This document shows positions 1 to 10,623 of a DNA stretch of 64,000 nucleotides, piece after piece. This DNA comes from Leptasterias polaris (lineage: Eukaryota; Echinodermata; Asteroidea; Forcipulatida; Asteriidae). Every line of letters starts with the position of its first letter. The first letter of the stretch is position 1. Made by a program: the position numbers and the translations under genes. The DNA lies in the NCBI GenBank assembly GCA_037783415.1, contig JAZGTN010000150.1, positions 4,774,001-4,838,000 on the forward strand, read 5' to 3'. Below the pieces are notes generated by a model that saw only the letters and a list, made by a program, of their open reading frames with translations, made no database searches and was not told the DNA's origin.

Positions 1-3000
1 GAAGATACGTGCTATTTGACTGAGGACTTTTCTTTTGGTTAGCTTCATCTTTACATCTTCAGACTGGTTCTTAATAAACTCGATTGATACCTTGTAACCC
101 ATGTTGTCTTCTTTGTGGTTCCAAACTGTCCCCAGAACTTTCTCTTCGTTTGTTGTATCCAAGAGATTTTTCTCCATTTCTTGTGAAGGAGAACAATTAG
201 CATCCTCCTCCAGCGGCTCGCTGCTCAACCATCCCTTGACTCTGAAACCTCCTTCATCCAAAACTCTGTCAATATCGCTTGTTAATTTCTTGGCCTCAGC
301 CTTGGTGTGGACTGAGCTGCATATGTCATCCATATATGTATTTTGTTTAAGCACCTTTGCAGCCTCTGGATAGATGCCTTCTGCCTGCTCTGCTGTTTTC
401 TTCAGGGCGATCTGGGCCATGCCTGGGGCAGGTTTGTCTCCAAATGTGAGGACAGTCTTCACATAAACATCAGGCACTCGGTCGGTCTTCAAATCCCTCC
501 ATAGGTACCGGTGGACATGTTGATCTTTCTCTGGTATGAGGATCCGATGGTACATCTTAGAGATGTCCCCAATCACTGCCACAGCATTCTCTCTAAACCT
601 CAGAATGACTCCGAATATGTTGTTCAACAGATCTGGTCCTTTCATCCAGTAGCTGTTCAGCTGATGGCCCTGATAGGTAGCAGACGAGTTGAACACAATG
701 CGCAGTGGTGTACTTTTCTTTTCCGGTCTTATTACTGCGTGGTGTGAGATGTAGTGGACTGGGCCATGGTACTTCTCCATTTCCTCCGTGGACACTTTTC
801 TGGCAAACCCCATCTCGTACATCTCCATCATTTGTGTGTGGTATGCCTCTGCGTGGCCCCGGTTCTTCAGTAGTCTGTGTTCTGTGGATTGCAGCCTCTT
901 TTCTGCTTGTGACTTATTGTCTGGCAGTAAGTTGGCCTCCTTCTTCCACGGGTAAGAAATCATCCATTGCTTTCCTATCTTCTGGCAGGACTGTTCGATA
1001 ACCATCGCTTCCTTCAGATCAATCGGGCTTTGCTTTTCTGGCTTACAGGTGCACGCTTTAGTTGCTACTCCCATGGCTTCAGTTGTCCAGAAGTCAGTCA
1101 TGTCGACTGGTGATGACAGACTGACATGCAAGATTCGGCTTGATTTTGCATGTCCTCCAGGTGTTGGTCCGAATATAACCCAACCCAATGGTGAGCGGCG
1201 GGCCACGAGGTTTCCAACCTCTCGGGTCTCTCCGGTGTGCATCTTCGCATTGTCAATGCCGATGAGGATGTCCACTGAACCCTTTTCTCTGTGGATCTCA
1301 CTCATTGGCAGACTAAATTGTTGTGAGACCTGCTTCAGATGAACCTCCGTCATTTCTTCGGTGATATGCGGGATACCGATTACCTTCAAGACGTAAGACT
1401 GGACTTTGTTTACTGGCCGGATGTAAACCTGGTACAGTTTTGTCATTAACTCCTCCTCCTCACCTCCAACCTTGTGTATCGTGATTGTGACATCTTGGCC
1501 TTGGAGTTTTAAATTCTCTGCCACAGATGTCTTGATTAGGCTAATCTGTGCTCCGGTGTCCAGTAGCACATTTCCGAGCACGCGGAAGTTATGCAATCCG
1601 AGCAGTTCAGCCTGGATGATTGGCAGCAATGTTTCTCCACTTTTGACGGATGCAACTCCAACTGAACTAGCGCCGATTGATGGGTTTGGATTATTGTGAA
1701 GAAGTGGGTGATGAAACATCTTGCAGGGCGCTCCATTGTACTTTTCTGGACACTGTCGTCGTCTGGAACATGTTATGTTATGATTTCTTCCTGCCTTTTT
1801 CAGACAGCTGAAGCACGCGTGGTTTTCTTTCATCACTTTCATGCGGTCAGTCAGGTTCATGGAAACGATTCTTGGGCATTGGTCGACCCAATGGTCTGAC
1901 GTCTGACACAGCCAACACTTGTAATTAGTGTAAGCCGTTTTGTTGGTAGCAGTACCGGTAGTCTTCGAGATGTGATTTACGGTCGCTGCATGGGCGGTAC
2001 TTCGTACTGGTGCTGTCGCTCTCATTCGGGATCTCATCTCGGCTGTCATCCAGTCCATCAGAGTCTCCAAGCTAGCTTGTCGTTTCTCCCCTTCTAGTAC
2101 TCGAAACCACACTTTCCTATCATCTGCATTCATCTTCTTTTCTACCATTGCCAACATGTGGTTGTTATCCATGTCGTGTGGTCTTCCTACCTCTTTCAGG
2201 ATATTGTAGCTTCTCTTTATGAGATGGACCAGCTCACAGAACCTGCTGTCATCGTCGTCCTTAAGCGGCTTGAATTTTACGATATCTTGTGTGATAATAT
2301 CGGCTACAAATCTTGGGTCACCGTAGATGGAATTTAAGTATTCCCAAGCTGCTTCATAATCTGAGCCTAGCCCTTTAATTATGTCGAGGGGTTTTCCATG
2401 TAGGCATGTACGCAGGAGGGCTATGGCATCACGTTTATGGTATCGGTCATCTACCATGTACTTGAAATCCGCCCTGAAGGTGAAGAATTCTCTGACGTCA
2501 CCAGAAAATTTGGGTAATTTTGGTTTTTCCATCTTGAAACTGCATGTCATGGCAGGATTCACCTCTGGGGCAGGAACTTCATTGACTGGCATGGCAGAAA
2601 ATGACGTCACTGGTACTGGAATTACGGGAACTGACGCCACGGGATCTGACGCCACGGGATCTGACGCCACGGGATCTGACGCCACGGGATCTGACGTCAC
2701 GGTAACTGACGCCACGGGATCAGATGTACCGGCATACACAGAAGGTTCTAATGCCTCTATGTGATCTGTTGCTCTGCATTTCAAACCGATAAACCTTTGT
2801 TGACACTCAGCCAACCAGTCCTCTTCAATCTCAAATTCTTCATCTTCATCGATTAGCTCTGTGTATTTTTCATGTTTCTGAACGAGGTCATCAAATGTTA
2901 GCTCAACTTTATGAACCAAAGCTCTCACCTCCCCCGCCGAGCGGTTTCCGTCAATCAGCAACTGTAGGGCCTTTCCCTGCCGTGTAAGTGCTGCTTTCGC

Positions 3001-3045
3001 ATTTCTGCGTTTCTTCTTTAGCTCCTTCACTGAAGGGTCATCCAT
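1..3045 (-). CDS. BEL/Pao gag-pol, 5' part of a second tandem copy (cut by window edge)
   Basis: This is the beginning of a second BEL/Pao polyprotein, read right to left from an ATG at 3045 and still open at base 1 (1015 codons). It covers the gag region, the CCHC-type zinc knuckles, the DTGA protease motif and the reverse transcriptase with YMDD. It ends before RNase H because the window ends. It matches 6065-9109 at a constant offset of 6064 bases; the only difference I noticed is 1648 G versus 7712 A, a synonymous serine change. The remaining pol should lie to the left of the window. The near-identity says the two copies separated very recently. I did not align every base. Confidence 0.9.
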   Translation of the reverse strand, partial: MDDPSVKELKKKRRNAKAALTRQGKALQLLIDGNRSAGEVRALVHKVELTFDDLVQKHEKYTELIDEDEEFEIEEDWLAECQQRFIGLKCRATDHIEALEPSVYAGTSDPVASVTVTSDPVASDPVASDPVASDPVASVPVIPVPVTSFSAMPVNEVPAPEVNPAMTCSFKMEKPKLPKFSGDVREFFTFRADFKYMVDDRYHKRDAIALLRTCLHGKPLDIIKGLGSDYEAAWEYLNSIYGDPRFVADIITQDIVKFKPLKDDDDSRFCELVHLIKRSYNILKEVGRPHDMDNNHMLAMVEKKMNADDRKVWFRVLEGEKRQASLETLMDWMTAEMRSRMRATAPVRSTAHAATVNHISKTTGTATNKTAYTNYKCWLCQTSDHWVDQCPRIVSMNLTDRMKVMKENHACFSCLKKAGRNHNITCSRRRQCPEKYNGAPCKMFHHPLLHNNPNPSIGASSVGVASVKSGETLLPIIQAELLGLHNFRVLGNVLLDTGAQISLIKTSVAENLKLQGQDVTITIHKVGGEEEELMTKLYQVYIRPVNKVQSYVLKVIGIPHITEEMTEVHLKQVSQQFSLPMSEIHREKGSVDILIGIDNAKMHTGETREVGNLVARRSPLGWVIFGPTPGGHAKSSRILHVSLSSPVDMTDFWTTEAMGVATKACTCKPEKQSPIDLKEAMVIEQSCQKIGKQWMISYPWKKEANLLPDNKSQAEKRLQSTEHRLLKNRGHAEAYHTQMMEMYEMGFARKVSTEEMEKYHGPVHYISHHAVIRPEKKSTPLRIVFNSSATYQGHQLNSYWMKGPDLLNNIFGVILRFRENAVAVIGDISKMYHRILIPEKDQHVHRYLWRDLKTDRVPDVYVKTVLTFGDKPAPGMAQIALKKTAEQAEGIYPEAAKVLKQNTYMDDICSSVHTKAEAKKLTSDIDRVLDEGGFRVKGWLSSEPLEEDANCSPSQEMEKNLLDTTNEEKVLGTVWNHKEDNMGYKVSIEFIKNQSEDVKMKLTKRKVLSQIARIF

Positions 3046-3833
3046 CGTTCACGCGAGTCGCACTGCCTTGAGTCCCAGGTTAGCAGAAGTCCAGGAAATC
3101 GAATTGTGTGGACTGTCGGGAGTACGACCAAACCAGAAAAAGGGCTCCTGCGAATCGTATATTTGAGCTTTCAGAATATCTGTAAAACTGCTTTTATTCG
3201 ATCTGAAACAAAGTTAAAAGAATACATAGAACATTTAGTTTAACAGTTTAACACATACAAAAGATTATAAGAAACTGGTTTAACTGTAGGCTATAAGGTG
3301 CTTATGATAATATGAAAATCGATACCACTGGCTGGGATCACTGGTCACCTTTAAGTTGAATAAACCACTCAAAAATGCAGGCCTAATCAAACTTCTGTTG
3401 TTGACTGAATTAACTGAGCACATGTATTTCGTATCTAAACCTGCATCTTAATCTTGTGTCTGCAACTAACACACTTTATGAAACCTAGACTGTAAAAACG
3501 GAATACTGATTCATGTAAACTTCCGGTCTGAAATTCACGTTATAACCAACCAGCTTATTCTGCATCTTAACATAAGGGAAATTAAACTTACTTCCATAGC
3601 AGGACTCTTCCTAACAAACTGTCTGGCATCAAACAAACACTGGTTAGCTGGCATCAACAAATACTGGTTAGCTGGCATATCATAACATTATCGGTGATTA
3701 TTGGGGTTTTCTGCCCTAAAATCAGACGAACTATCAATAAAACATGGCTGACAATTGTCACATGTATCAAAAACGGTGTTCAACAGAAGAGGGCGCTGTT
3801 CAAGTTGACCACTACTGGTTGCTCACTGGAACA
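3046..3833 (-). repeat. Shared middle LTR plus leader of the tandem BEL elements
   Basis: This segment repeats 9110-9897. It is both the 3' LTR of the right-hand element and the 5' LTR plus leader of the left-hand one. Read on the minus strand the LTR starts TGTTCCAG at 3833, immediately after a purine-rich tract. It contains AATAAA near 3192-3197, a plausible poly(A) signal. The inner LTR edge is not certain: a TGGTTTGG that could begin the primer-binding site lies at 3128-3135, which would make the LTR about 700 bp. The last 22 bases of the right-hand polyprotein ORF lie inside the LTR. Confidence 0.85.
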
Positions 3834-6800
3834 TCCTCCGCCCCGATGAGAGCCTCGGTCTCATCTTCATATCCTTCAGCCGGACACAGGACTGCAACCT
3901 TGGTAATGGGTCGGCTGTACTCTCCGTTAGGTGTCTTGACTTTGATGTTCCTAACCTTACCGTCTGGACCGGGGTAAACTACTCTCCCGATGCTCCACTT
4001 GCCTCTCACTGCATTCTGGTCTACCACGGTTACGACATCATCCACTCGTATTTCACGCCTCTCAGCTCTCCACTTCTTACGTGGCACCAACAAAGGGAGC
4101 ACATCTCGGTTCCAGCGCTTCCAGAACGAGTCAACTATTTTCTGCAGGAACTCTACACGGTGTCTCGGATTTTTAGTCTCACGGAATGGGCCTTGAGGAA
4201 CCTCTGTTGATGACCTTCCAAGTAGAATGTCGTTAGGGCACAGATACATGCCGTCATCTGGGTCATTCGGGATCCTTCCGATTGGACGCTGGTTGACAAG
4301 GTTTGCCACTTCAAGAAGGACTGTGTACAGCTCAAACGGAGTGAGGACTTGGGCTCCAATGGCTTGTTTGAGGGCGGCCTTACAGCTTTTCACCAATGAC
4401 TCAGCACAACCGTTCTGATGTGGTGCAGCAGGTGTAATGAACTTCCATTTCATTTGTCTTTCAGCGCAGTAGTGTTGTAGCTCGTCTTTGTTCCATCCTG
4501 TTATCATATCTCTGAGTTCTCGTTCAGCTCCTACCAATTGTGTACCATTGTCGCTGATCATCATGGATGGATATCCTCTGATTGAAAAGAATCTTCGCAA
4601 AACTTGTAAGAACTCCATCGTGGAGTAATCAACCGCCAACTCAAGATGTACTGCTCTCGTGTTCAGACAGGTGAAAATTACTCCATAATGCTTTGTCGTC
4701 TTATTACGTCCAATTTTGACAGGATATGGACCGAAGTAGTCGCATGACGTGAAGTAGAACGGCGGTGTGTCTGGTGCAAGTCGATGTTGAGGTAGATCAG
4801 CCATAAATTGCGATTCTAACTTGTGCTCTCTCTCTCGGCAGGGTACACATCGGAACTTCACCGTCTTGGCAAGTCTATGGGCCTTTAGTATCCAGTACTT
4901 GCTTCGAATTTTCGCTACCGTAGTGGCGACTCCAGAATGTCCCACTTGGTGCACCTGGCGTGTTATCAGCAGTGAGATGGGATGATTGTATGGCAGCAGT
5001 GCTGGGTGTCTCGCTGCATAAGCAGTCAGGGCTTTGTCTACTCTGCCTCCAACTCGCAGTACTCCATCTGCTTCAACGTATGGTGTCAGTGCTTTGAACT
5101 CTCCCTTATGGAGGCGATCATGCAGATTTGTTTGTGCTCTCAGGATCCAGTATCTCTCTGCATCCTTCAGCTCCTGTGATGAGAGTGGGCCCCTTTTGGT
5201 TTCATCCGCACGTTGCCGCTGGGTGTGCGCATTCCAGACGAACCGCTGTACAAAGGCGGTCACTCTTATCAGTCTCCTCCAGGTAGAATATCTTGTACAA
5301 TCTATGACATCGGTCTCGACTGTTGTTATGAAGACAGACTGTATGTTGCGTCGCTCTTCATCCTTAGTTTGATCCATCTTGGACTCATCTTTTGGCCAGT
5401 CCTCTTCCGCCAAGTACAGAAAATCTGGGCCACTTTTCCATCGATTGGACAGCTGGCTCACAGATATGCCTCGTGATACATCGTCTGCCACGTTCAGTTG
5501 GCCGGGAATATGTCTCCACTGTGCTGGATCCGTGTTATCTTGGATTTCTGACACTCTGTTGGATACAAAAGGCTTAAACCCTCTTGCTTCACTCCGTATC
5601 CAACCCAAAACGATCATGCTGTCACACAGGAAAACAGTCTGCTCTATCTTAAGCTCTATTTCTTCCGAGATAGTCTTGTAGAGACGAGAAGCCATCACCG
5701 CAGCCTGTAGCTCCAGCCTGGGAATGGTCAACTTCTTCAACGGTTCCACTCTTGATTTGGCAGTTACGAATCTCACTCCATATGTGCCACTGCGGAGTGA
5801 CCATCTGAGGTAAGCACATGCTCCAAATGCATGTTCGGATGCATCGGAAAATATGCAAAGCATAGGATGTCCAACCGCATCAGGTGGTGTTAGGCATCTG
5901 TCAAACTTCACACAGTTCAGGCCGTCCATCTCCGCAAATAGTTGGGCCCACTGTTTCTGTTCAATGGGAGGCAGCACTTCGTCCCAGTGAAGCCCTTGTT
6001 GCCACAGTCGTTGTAGCCCTATCTTCCCACGAACCAAGAATGCGGAAGCAAAGCCAACTGGGTCGAAGATACGTGCTATTTGACTGAGGACTTTTCTTTT
6101 GGTTAGCTTCATCTTTACATCTTCAGACTGGTTCTTAATAAACTCGATTGATACCTTGTAACCCATGTTGTCTTCTTTGTGGTTCCAAACTGTCCCCAGA
6201 ACTTTCTCTTCGTTTGTTGTATCCAAGAGATTTTTCTCCATTTCTTGTGAAGGAGAACAATTAGCATCCTCCTCCAGCGGCTCGCTGCTCAACCATCCCT
6301 TGACTCTGAAACCTCCTTCATCCAAAACTCTGTCAATATCGCTTGTTAATTTCTTGGCCTCAGCCTTGGTGTGGACTGAGCTGCATATGTCATCCATATA
6401 TGTATTTTGTTTAAGCACCTTTGCAGCCTCTGGATAGATGCCTTCTGCCTGCTCTGCTGTTTTCTTCAGGGCGATCTGGGCCATGCCTGGGGCAGGTTTG
6501 TCTCCAAATGTGAGGACAGTCTTCACATAAACATCAGGCACTCGGTCGGTCTTCAAATCCCTCCATAGGTACCGGTGGACATGTTGATCTTTCTCTGGTA
6601 TGAGGATCCGATGGTACATCTTAGAGATGTCCCCAATCACTGCCACAGCATTCTCTCTAAACCTCAGAATGACTCCGAATATGTTGTTCAACAGATCTGG
6701 TCCTTTCATCCAGTAGCTGTTCAGCTGATGGCCCTGATAGGTAGCAGACGAGTTGAACACAATGCGCAGTGGTGTACTTTTCTTTTCCGGTCTTATTACT

Positions 6801-9109
6801 GCGTGGTGTGAGATGTAGTGGACTGGGCCATGGTACTTCTCCATTTCCTCCGTGGACACTTTTCTGGCAAACCCCATCTCGTACATCTCCATCATTTGTG
6901 TGTGGTATGCCTCTGCGTGGCCCCGGTTCTTCAGTAGTCTGTGTTCTGTGGATTGCAGCCTCTTTTCTGCTTGTGACTTATTGTCTGGCAGTAAGTTGGC
7001 CTCCTTCTTCCACGGGTAAGAAATCATCCATTGCTTTCCTATCTTCTGGCAGGACTGTTCGATAACCATCGCTTCCTTCAGATCAATCGGGCTTTGCTTT
7101 TCTGGCTTACAGGTGCACGCTTTAGTTGCTACTCCCATGGCTTCAGTTGTCCAGAAGTCAGTCATGTCGACTGGTGATGACAGACTGACATGCAAGATTC
7201 GGCTTGATTTTGCATGTCCTCCAGGTGTTGGTCCGAATATAACCCAACCCAATGGTGAGCGGCGGGCCACGAGGTTTCCAACCTCTCGGGTCTCTCCGGT
7301 GTGCATCTTCGCATTGTCAATGCCGATGAGGATGTCCACTGAACCCTTTTCTCTGTGGATCTCACTCATTGGCAGACTAAATTGTTGTGAGACCTGCTTC
7401 AGATGAACCTCCGTCATTTCTTCGGTGATATGCGGGATACCGATTACCTTCAAGACGTAAGACTGGACTTTGTTTACTGGCCGGATGTAAACCTGGTACA
7501 GTTTTGTCATTAACTCCTCCTCCTCACCTCCAACCTTGTGTATCGTGATTGTGACATCTTGGCCTTGGAGTTTTAAATTCTCTGCCACAGATGTCTTGAT
7601 TAGGCTAATCTGTGCTCCGGTGTCCAGTAGCACATTTCCGAGCACGCGGAAGTTATGCAATCCGAGCAGTTCAGCCTGGATGATTGGCAGCAATGTTTCT
7701 CCACTTTTGACAGATGCAACTCCAACTGAACTAGCGCCGATTGATGGGTTTGGATTATTGTGAAGAAGTGGGTGATGAAACATCTTGCAGGGCGCTCCAT
7801 TGTACTTTTCTGGACACTGTCGTCGTCTGGAACATGTTATGTTATGATTTCTTCCTGCCTTTTTCAGACAGCTGAAGCACGCGTGGTTTTCTTTCATCAC
7901 TTTCATGCGGTCAGTCAGGTTCATGGAAACGATTCTTGGGCATTGGTCGACCCAATGGTCTGACGTCTGACACAGCCAACACTTGTAATTAGTGTAAGCC
8001 GTTTTGTTGGTAGCAGTACCGGTAGTCTTCGAGATGTGATTTACGGTCGCTGCATGGGCGGTACTTCGTACTGGTGCTGTCGCTCTCATTCGGGATCTCA
8101 TCTCGGCTGTCATCCAGTCCATCAGAGTCTCCAAGCTAGCTTGTCGTTTCTCCCCTTCTAGTACTCGAAACCACACTTTCCTATCATCTGCATTCATCTT
8201 CTTTTCTACCATTGCCAACATGTGGTTGTTATCCATGTCGTGTGGTCTTCCTACCTCTTTCAGGATATTGTAGCTTCTCTTTATGAGATGGACCAGCTCA
8301 CAGAACCTGCTGTCATCGTCGTCCTTAAGCGGCTTGAATTTTACGATATCTTGTGTGATAATATCGGCTACAAATCTTGGGTCACCGTAGATGGAATTTA
8401 AGTATTCCCAAGCTGCTTCATAATCTGAGCCTAGCCCTTTAATTATGTCGAGGGGTTTTCCATGTAGGCATGTACGCAGGAGGGCTATGGCATCACGTTT
8501 ATGGTATCGGTCATCTACCATGTACTTGAAATCCGCCCTGAAGGTGAAGAATTCTCTGACGTCACCAGAAAATTTGGGTAATTTTGGTTTTTCCATCTTG
8601 AAACTGCATGTCATGGCAGGATTCACCTCTGGGGCAGGAACTTCATTGACTGGCATGGCAGAAAATGACGTCACTGGTACTGGAATTACGGGAACTGACG
8701 CCACGGGATCTGACGCCACGGGATCTGACGCCACGGGATCTGACGCCACGGGATCTGACGTCACGGTAACTGACGCCACGGGATCAGATGTACCGGCATA
8801 CACAGAAGGTTCTAATGCCTCTATGTGATCTGTTGCTCTGCATTTCAAACCGATAAACCTTTGTTGACACTCAGCCAACCAGTCCTCTTCAATCTCAAAT
8901 TCTTCATCTTCATCGATTAGCTCTGTGTATTTTTCATGTTTCTGAACGAGGTCATCAAATGTTAGCTCAACTTTATGAACCAAAGCTCTCACCTCCCCCG
9001 CCGAGCGGTTTCCGTCAATCAGCAACTGTAGGGCCTTTCCCTGCCGTGTAAGTGCTGCTTTCGCATTTCTGCGTTTCTTCTTTAGCTCCTTCACTGAAGG
9101 GTCATCCAT
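3812..9109 (-). CDS. BEL/Pao retrotransposon gag-pol polyprotein, apparently intact
   Basis: A single 1765-codon frame encodes all proteins needed for LTR retrotransposition. In order: gag-like region (about residues 1-370, with a DPVAS-type repeat near 108-140), two Cys/His zinc-binding clusters (376-445), an aspartic protease with DTGA (496-499), reverse transcriptase with YMDD (904-907), RNase H with FSDAS (1087-1091), and integrase with an HHCC zinc site (H1387, H1391, C1421, C1424). The integrase DDE triad is D1457, D1520 and E1570. Domain order PR-RT-RH-IN and the YMDD-type RT fit BEL/Pao. No stop or frameshift is present, and flanking LTRs are near-identical, so the copy may be autonomous. 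I see no envelope gene. Start chosen at the first ATG after the leader. Confidence 0.95.
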   Translation of the reverse strand: MDDPSVKELKKKRRNAKAALTRQGKALQLLIDGNRSAGEVRALVHKVELTFDDLVQKHEKYTELIDEDEEFEIEEDWLAECQQRFIGLKCRATDHIEALEPSVYAGTSDPVASVTVTSDPVASDPVASDPVASDPVASVPVIPVPVTSFSAMPVNEVPAPEVNPAMTCSFKMEKPKLPKFSGDVREFFTFRADFKYMVDDRYHKRDAIALLRTCLHGKPLDIIKGLGSDYEAAWEYLNSIYGDPRFVADIITQDIVKFKPLKDDDDSRFCELVHLIKRSYNILKEVGRPHDMDNNHMLAMVEKKMNADDRKVWFRVLEGEKRQASLETLMDWMTAEMRSRMRATAPVRSTAHAATVNHISKTTGTATNKTAYTNYKCWLCQTSDHWVDQCPRIVSMNLTDRMKVMKENHACFSCLKKAGRNHNITCSRRRQCPEKYNGAPCKMFHHPLLHNNPNPSIGASSVGVASVKSGETLLPIIQAELLGLHNFRVLGNVLLDTGAQISLIKTSVAENLKLQGQDVTITIHKVGGEEEELMTKLYQVYIRPVNKVQSYVLKVIGIPHITEEMTEVHLKQVSQQFSLPMSEIHREKGSVDILIGIDNAKMHTGETREVGNLVARRSPLGWVIFGPTPGGHAKSSRILHVSLSSPVDMTDFWTTEAMGVATKACTCKPEKQSPIDLKEAMVIEQSCQKIGKQWMISYPWKKEANLLPDNKSQAEKRLQSTEHRLLKNRGHAEAYHTQMMEMYEMGFARKVSTEEMEKYHGPVHYISHHAVIRPEKKSTPLRIVFNSSATYQGHQLNSYWMKGPDLLNNIFGVILRFRENAVAVIGDISKMYHRILIPEKDQHVHRYLWRDLKTDRVPDVYVKTVLTFGDKPAPGMAQIALKKTAEQAEGIYPEAAKVLKQNTYMDDICSSVHTKAEAKKLTSDIDRVLDEGGFRVKGWLSSEPLEEDANCSPSQEMEKNLLDTTNEEKVLGTVWNHKEDNMGYKVSIEFIKNQSEDVKMKLTKRKVLSQIARIFDPVGFASAFLVRGKIGLQRLWQQGLHWDEVLPPIEQKQWAQLFAEMDGLNCVKFDRCLTPPDAVGHPMLCIFSDASEHAFGACAYLRWSLRSGTYGVRFVTAKSRVEPLKKLTIPRLELQAAVMASRLYKTISEEIELKIEQTVFLCDSMIVLGWIRSEARGFKPFVSNRVSEIQDNTDPAQWRHIPGQLNVADDVSRGISVSQLSNRWKSGPDFLYLAEEDWPKDESKMDQTKDEERRNIQSVFITTVETDVIDCTRYSTWRRLIRVTAFVQRFVWNAHTQRQRADETKRGPLSSQELKDAERYWILRAQTNLHDRLHKGEFKALTPYVEADGVLRVGGRVDKALTAYAARHPALLPYNHPISLLITRQVHQVGHSGVATTVAKIRSKYWILKAHRLAKTVKFRCVPCREREHKLESQFMADLPQHRLAPDTPPFYFTSCDYFGPYPVKIGRNKTTKHYGVIFTCLNTRAVHLELAVDYSTMEFLQVLRRFFSIRGYPSMMISDNGTQLVGAERELRDMITGWNKDELQHYCAERQMKWKFITPAAPHQNGCAESLVKSCKAALKQAIGAQVLTPFELYTVLLEVANLVNQRPIGRIPNDPDDGMYLCPNDILLGRSSTEVPQGPFRETKNPRHRVEFLQKIVDSFWKRWNRDVLPLLVPRKKWRAERREIRVDDVVTVVDQNAVRGKWSIGRVVYPGPDGKVRNIKVKTPNGEYSRPITKVAVLCPAEGYEDETEALIGAEDVPVSNQ
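3834..3844 (-). promoter_or_regulatory. Polypurine tract next to the 3' LTR
   Basis: On the minus strand the sequence reads GGGGCGGAGGA directly before the LTR start TGTTCCAG. This is where a retroelement polypurine tract, the primer for plus-strand synthesis, is expected. It lies inside the coding region, so the polyprotein ORF runs through it into the LTR. Confidence 0.7.
8697..8786 (-). repeat. 15-bp coding minisatellite in gag
   Basis: A 15-bp unit (gacgccacgggatct on the plus strand) is repeated about five to six times with small variants, encoding a DPVAS-type pentapeptide repeat in gag. The same array is at 2633-2722 in the other copy with the same apparent unit number. It does not shift the frame. 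Confidence 0.85.
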
Positions 9110-9897
9110 CGTTCACGCGAGTCGCACTGCCTTGAGTCCCAGGTTAGCAGAAGTCCAGGAAATCGAATTGTGTGGACTGTCGGGAGTACGACCAAACCAG
9201 AAAAAGGGCTCCTGCGAATCGTATATTTGAGCTTTCAGAATATCTGTAAAACTGCTTTTATTCGATCTGAAACAAAGTTAAAAGAATACATAGAACATTT
9301 AGTTTAACAGTTTAACACATACAAAAGATTATAAGAAACTGGTTTAACTGTAGGCTATAAGGTGCTTATGATAATATGAAAATCGATACCACTGGCTGGG
9401 ATCACTGGTCACCTTTAAGTTGAATAAACCACTCAAAAATGCAGGCCTAATCAAACTTCTGTTGTTGACTGAATTAACTGAGCACATGTATTTCGTATCT
9501 AAACCTGCATCTTAATCTTGTGTCTGCAACTAACACACTTTATGAAACCTAGACTGTAAAAACGGAATACTGATTCATGTAAACTTCCGGTCTGAAATTC
9601 ACGTTATAACCAACCAGCTTATTCTGCATCTTAACATAAGGGAAATTAAACTTACTTCCATAGCAGGACTCTTCCTAACAAACTGTCTGGCATCAAACAA
9701 ACACTGGTTAGCTGGCATCAACAAATACTGGTTAGCTGGCATATCATAACATTATCGGTGATTATTGGGGTTTTCTGCCCTAAAATCAGACGAACTATCA
9801 ATAAAACATGGCTGACAATTGTCACATGTATCAAAAACGGTGTTCAACAGAAGAGGGCGCTGTTCAAGTTGACCACTACTGGTTGCTCACTGGAACA
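9110..9897 (-). repeat. Right-hand (5') LTR and leader of the BEL element
   Basis: This is the 5' LTR and untranslated leader of the full-length element, matching 3046-3833. The outer edge at 9897 is set by the point where identity with the middle LTR ends and by TG at the minus-strand start. The three bases after it (tcc) match both the polypurine side of the other copy and the probable target. A candidate primer-binding site TGGTTTGG is at 9192-9199 on the minus strand. I did not assign a primer tRNA. Confidence 0.8.
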
Positions 9898-10053
9898 TCC
9901 ATTGTGTCACAGTTGTAATTGTTCCAGGTGTGAACAGTTAGGAAATGTTCCAAAGATCATTATGCCAAGGGTCGGACACATAATTGTAAACAAGCTGATT
10001 TTGCATGATGAGCCAAATTGCCAACTTAGTGTGATTGATTAATATGATCAAAT
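9898..10053 (+). repeat. Dispersed repeat that hosts the BEL insertion
   Basis: About 150 bp starting tccattgtgtcac is repeated at about 49284-49439 with only a few differences and a 6-base indel. The 49-kb copy continues unbroken leftward where the BEL LTR sits here, so it acts as an unoccupied-site reference. The plus strand is open in both copies and ends in the same peptide (QLSVID). That may simply reflect nucleotide identity. Confidence 0.75.
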
Positions 10054-10090
10054 GAATGGTCTTGTGGATGACGGAAGTGAGCTTGGCGCT

Positions 10091-10290
10091 TGCGGCGGTT
10101 CGGTTCTGGTGGTGTCATCTTGTGAGGATAACATACGGACAGCCTGCTTAACACATTACTTTGCCGTAATAAATTACTCATCAAAAACAATGCGGCGGTT
10201 CGGTTCTGGTGGTGTCATCTTGTGAGGATAACATACGGACAGCCTGCTTAACACATTACTTTGCCGTAATAAATTACTCATCAAAAACAA
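10091..10290 (+). repeat. Exact 100-bp tandem duplication
   Basis: The unit beginning tgcggcggttcggttctggt occurs at 10091-10190 and again at 10191-10290, apparently without mismatch. It is noncoding as far as I can see. The identity indicates either a recent duplication or an assembly artefact. Confidence 0.9.
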
Positions 10291-10623
10291 TTCAGACTAT
10301 AAAACAACAACAAGGCACTCGGTATCAGTCCAGCAGCGGTCGCCAGCACTAGGAGGCCATGCAAAACCCCCTAATGAATCTTGGGAGGGAGGGTAATAAG
10401 GGGAACAAGCAAGGTGTAATTACTCAATCAAGAAGGAGGAATTGTGCTTGGAACAGGGTTTATATATACACTGGTCAGTGAGCAGTGTTCAAGGGGAAGA
10501 GTGAAATTATAAAACATTTTAAGAGGACTGAACATGGGCATAGGCCTATAAATATAGTTTGTCAATTTATTCACATAAACTCTTAAATATTGTGAAAGTA
10601 AAGATTGAACCATATTATGTAAC

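Noticed and set aside
101..2764. Many plus-strand ORFs (and their repeats at 6165-8828)
   Set aside because: They are antisense shadows of the BEL/Pao polyprotein, duplicated because the element is duplicated.
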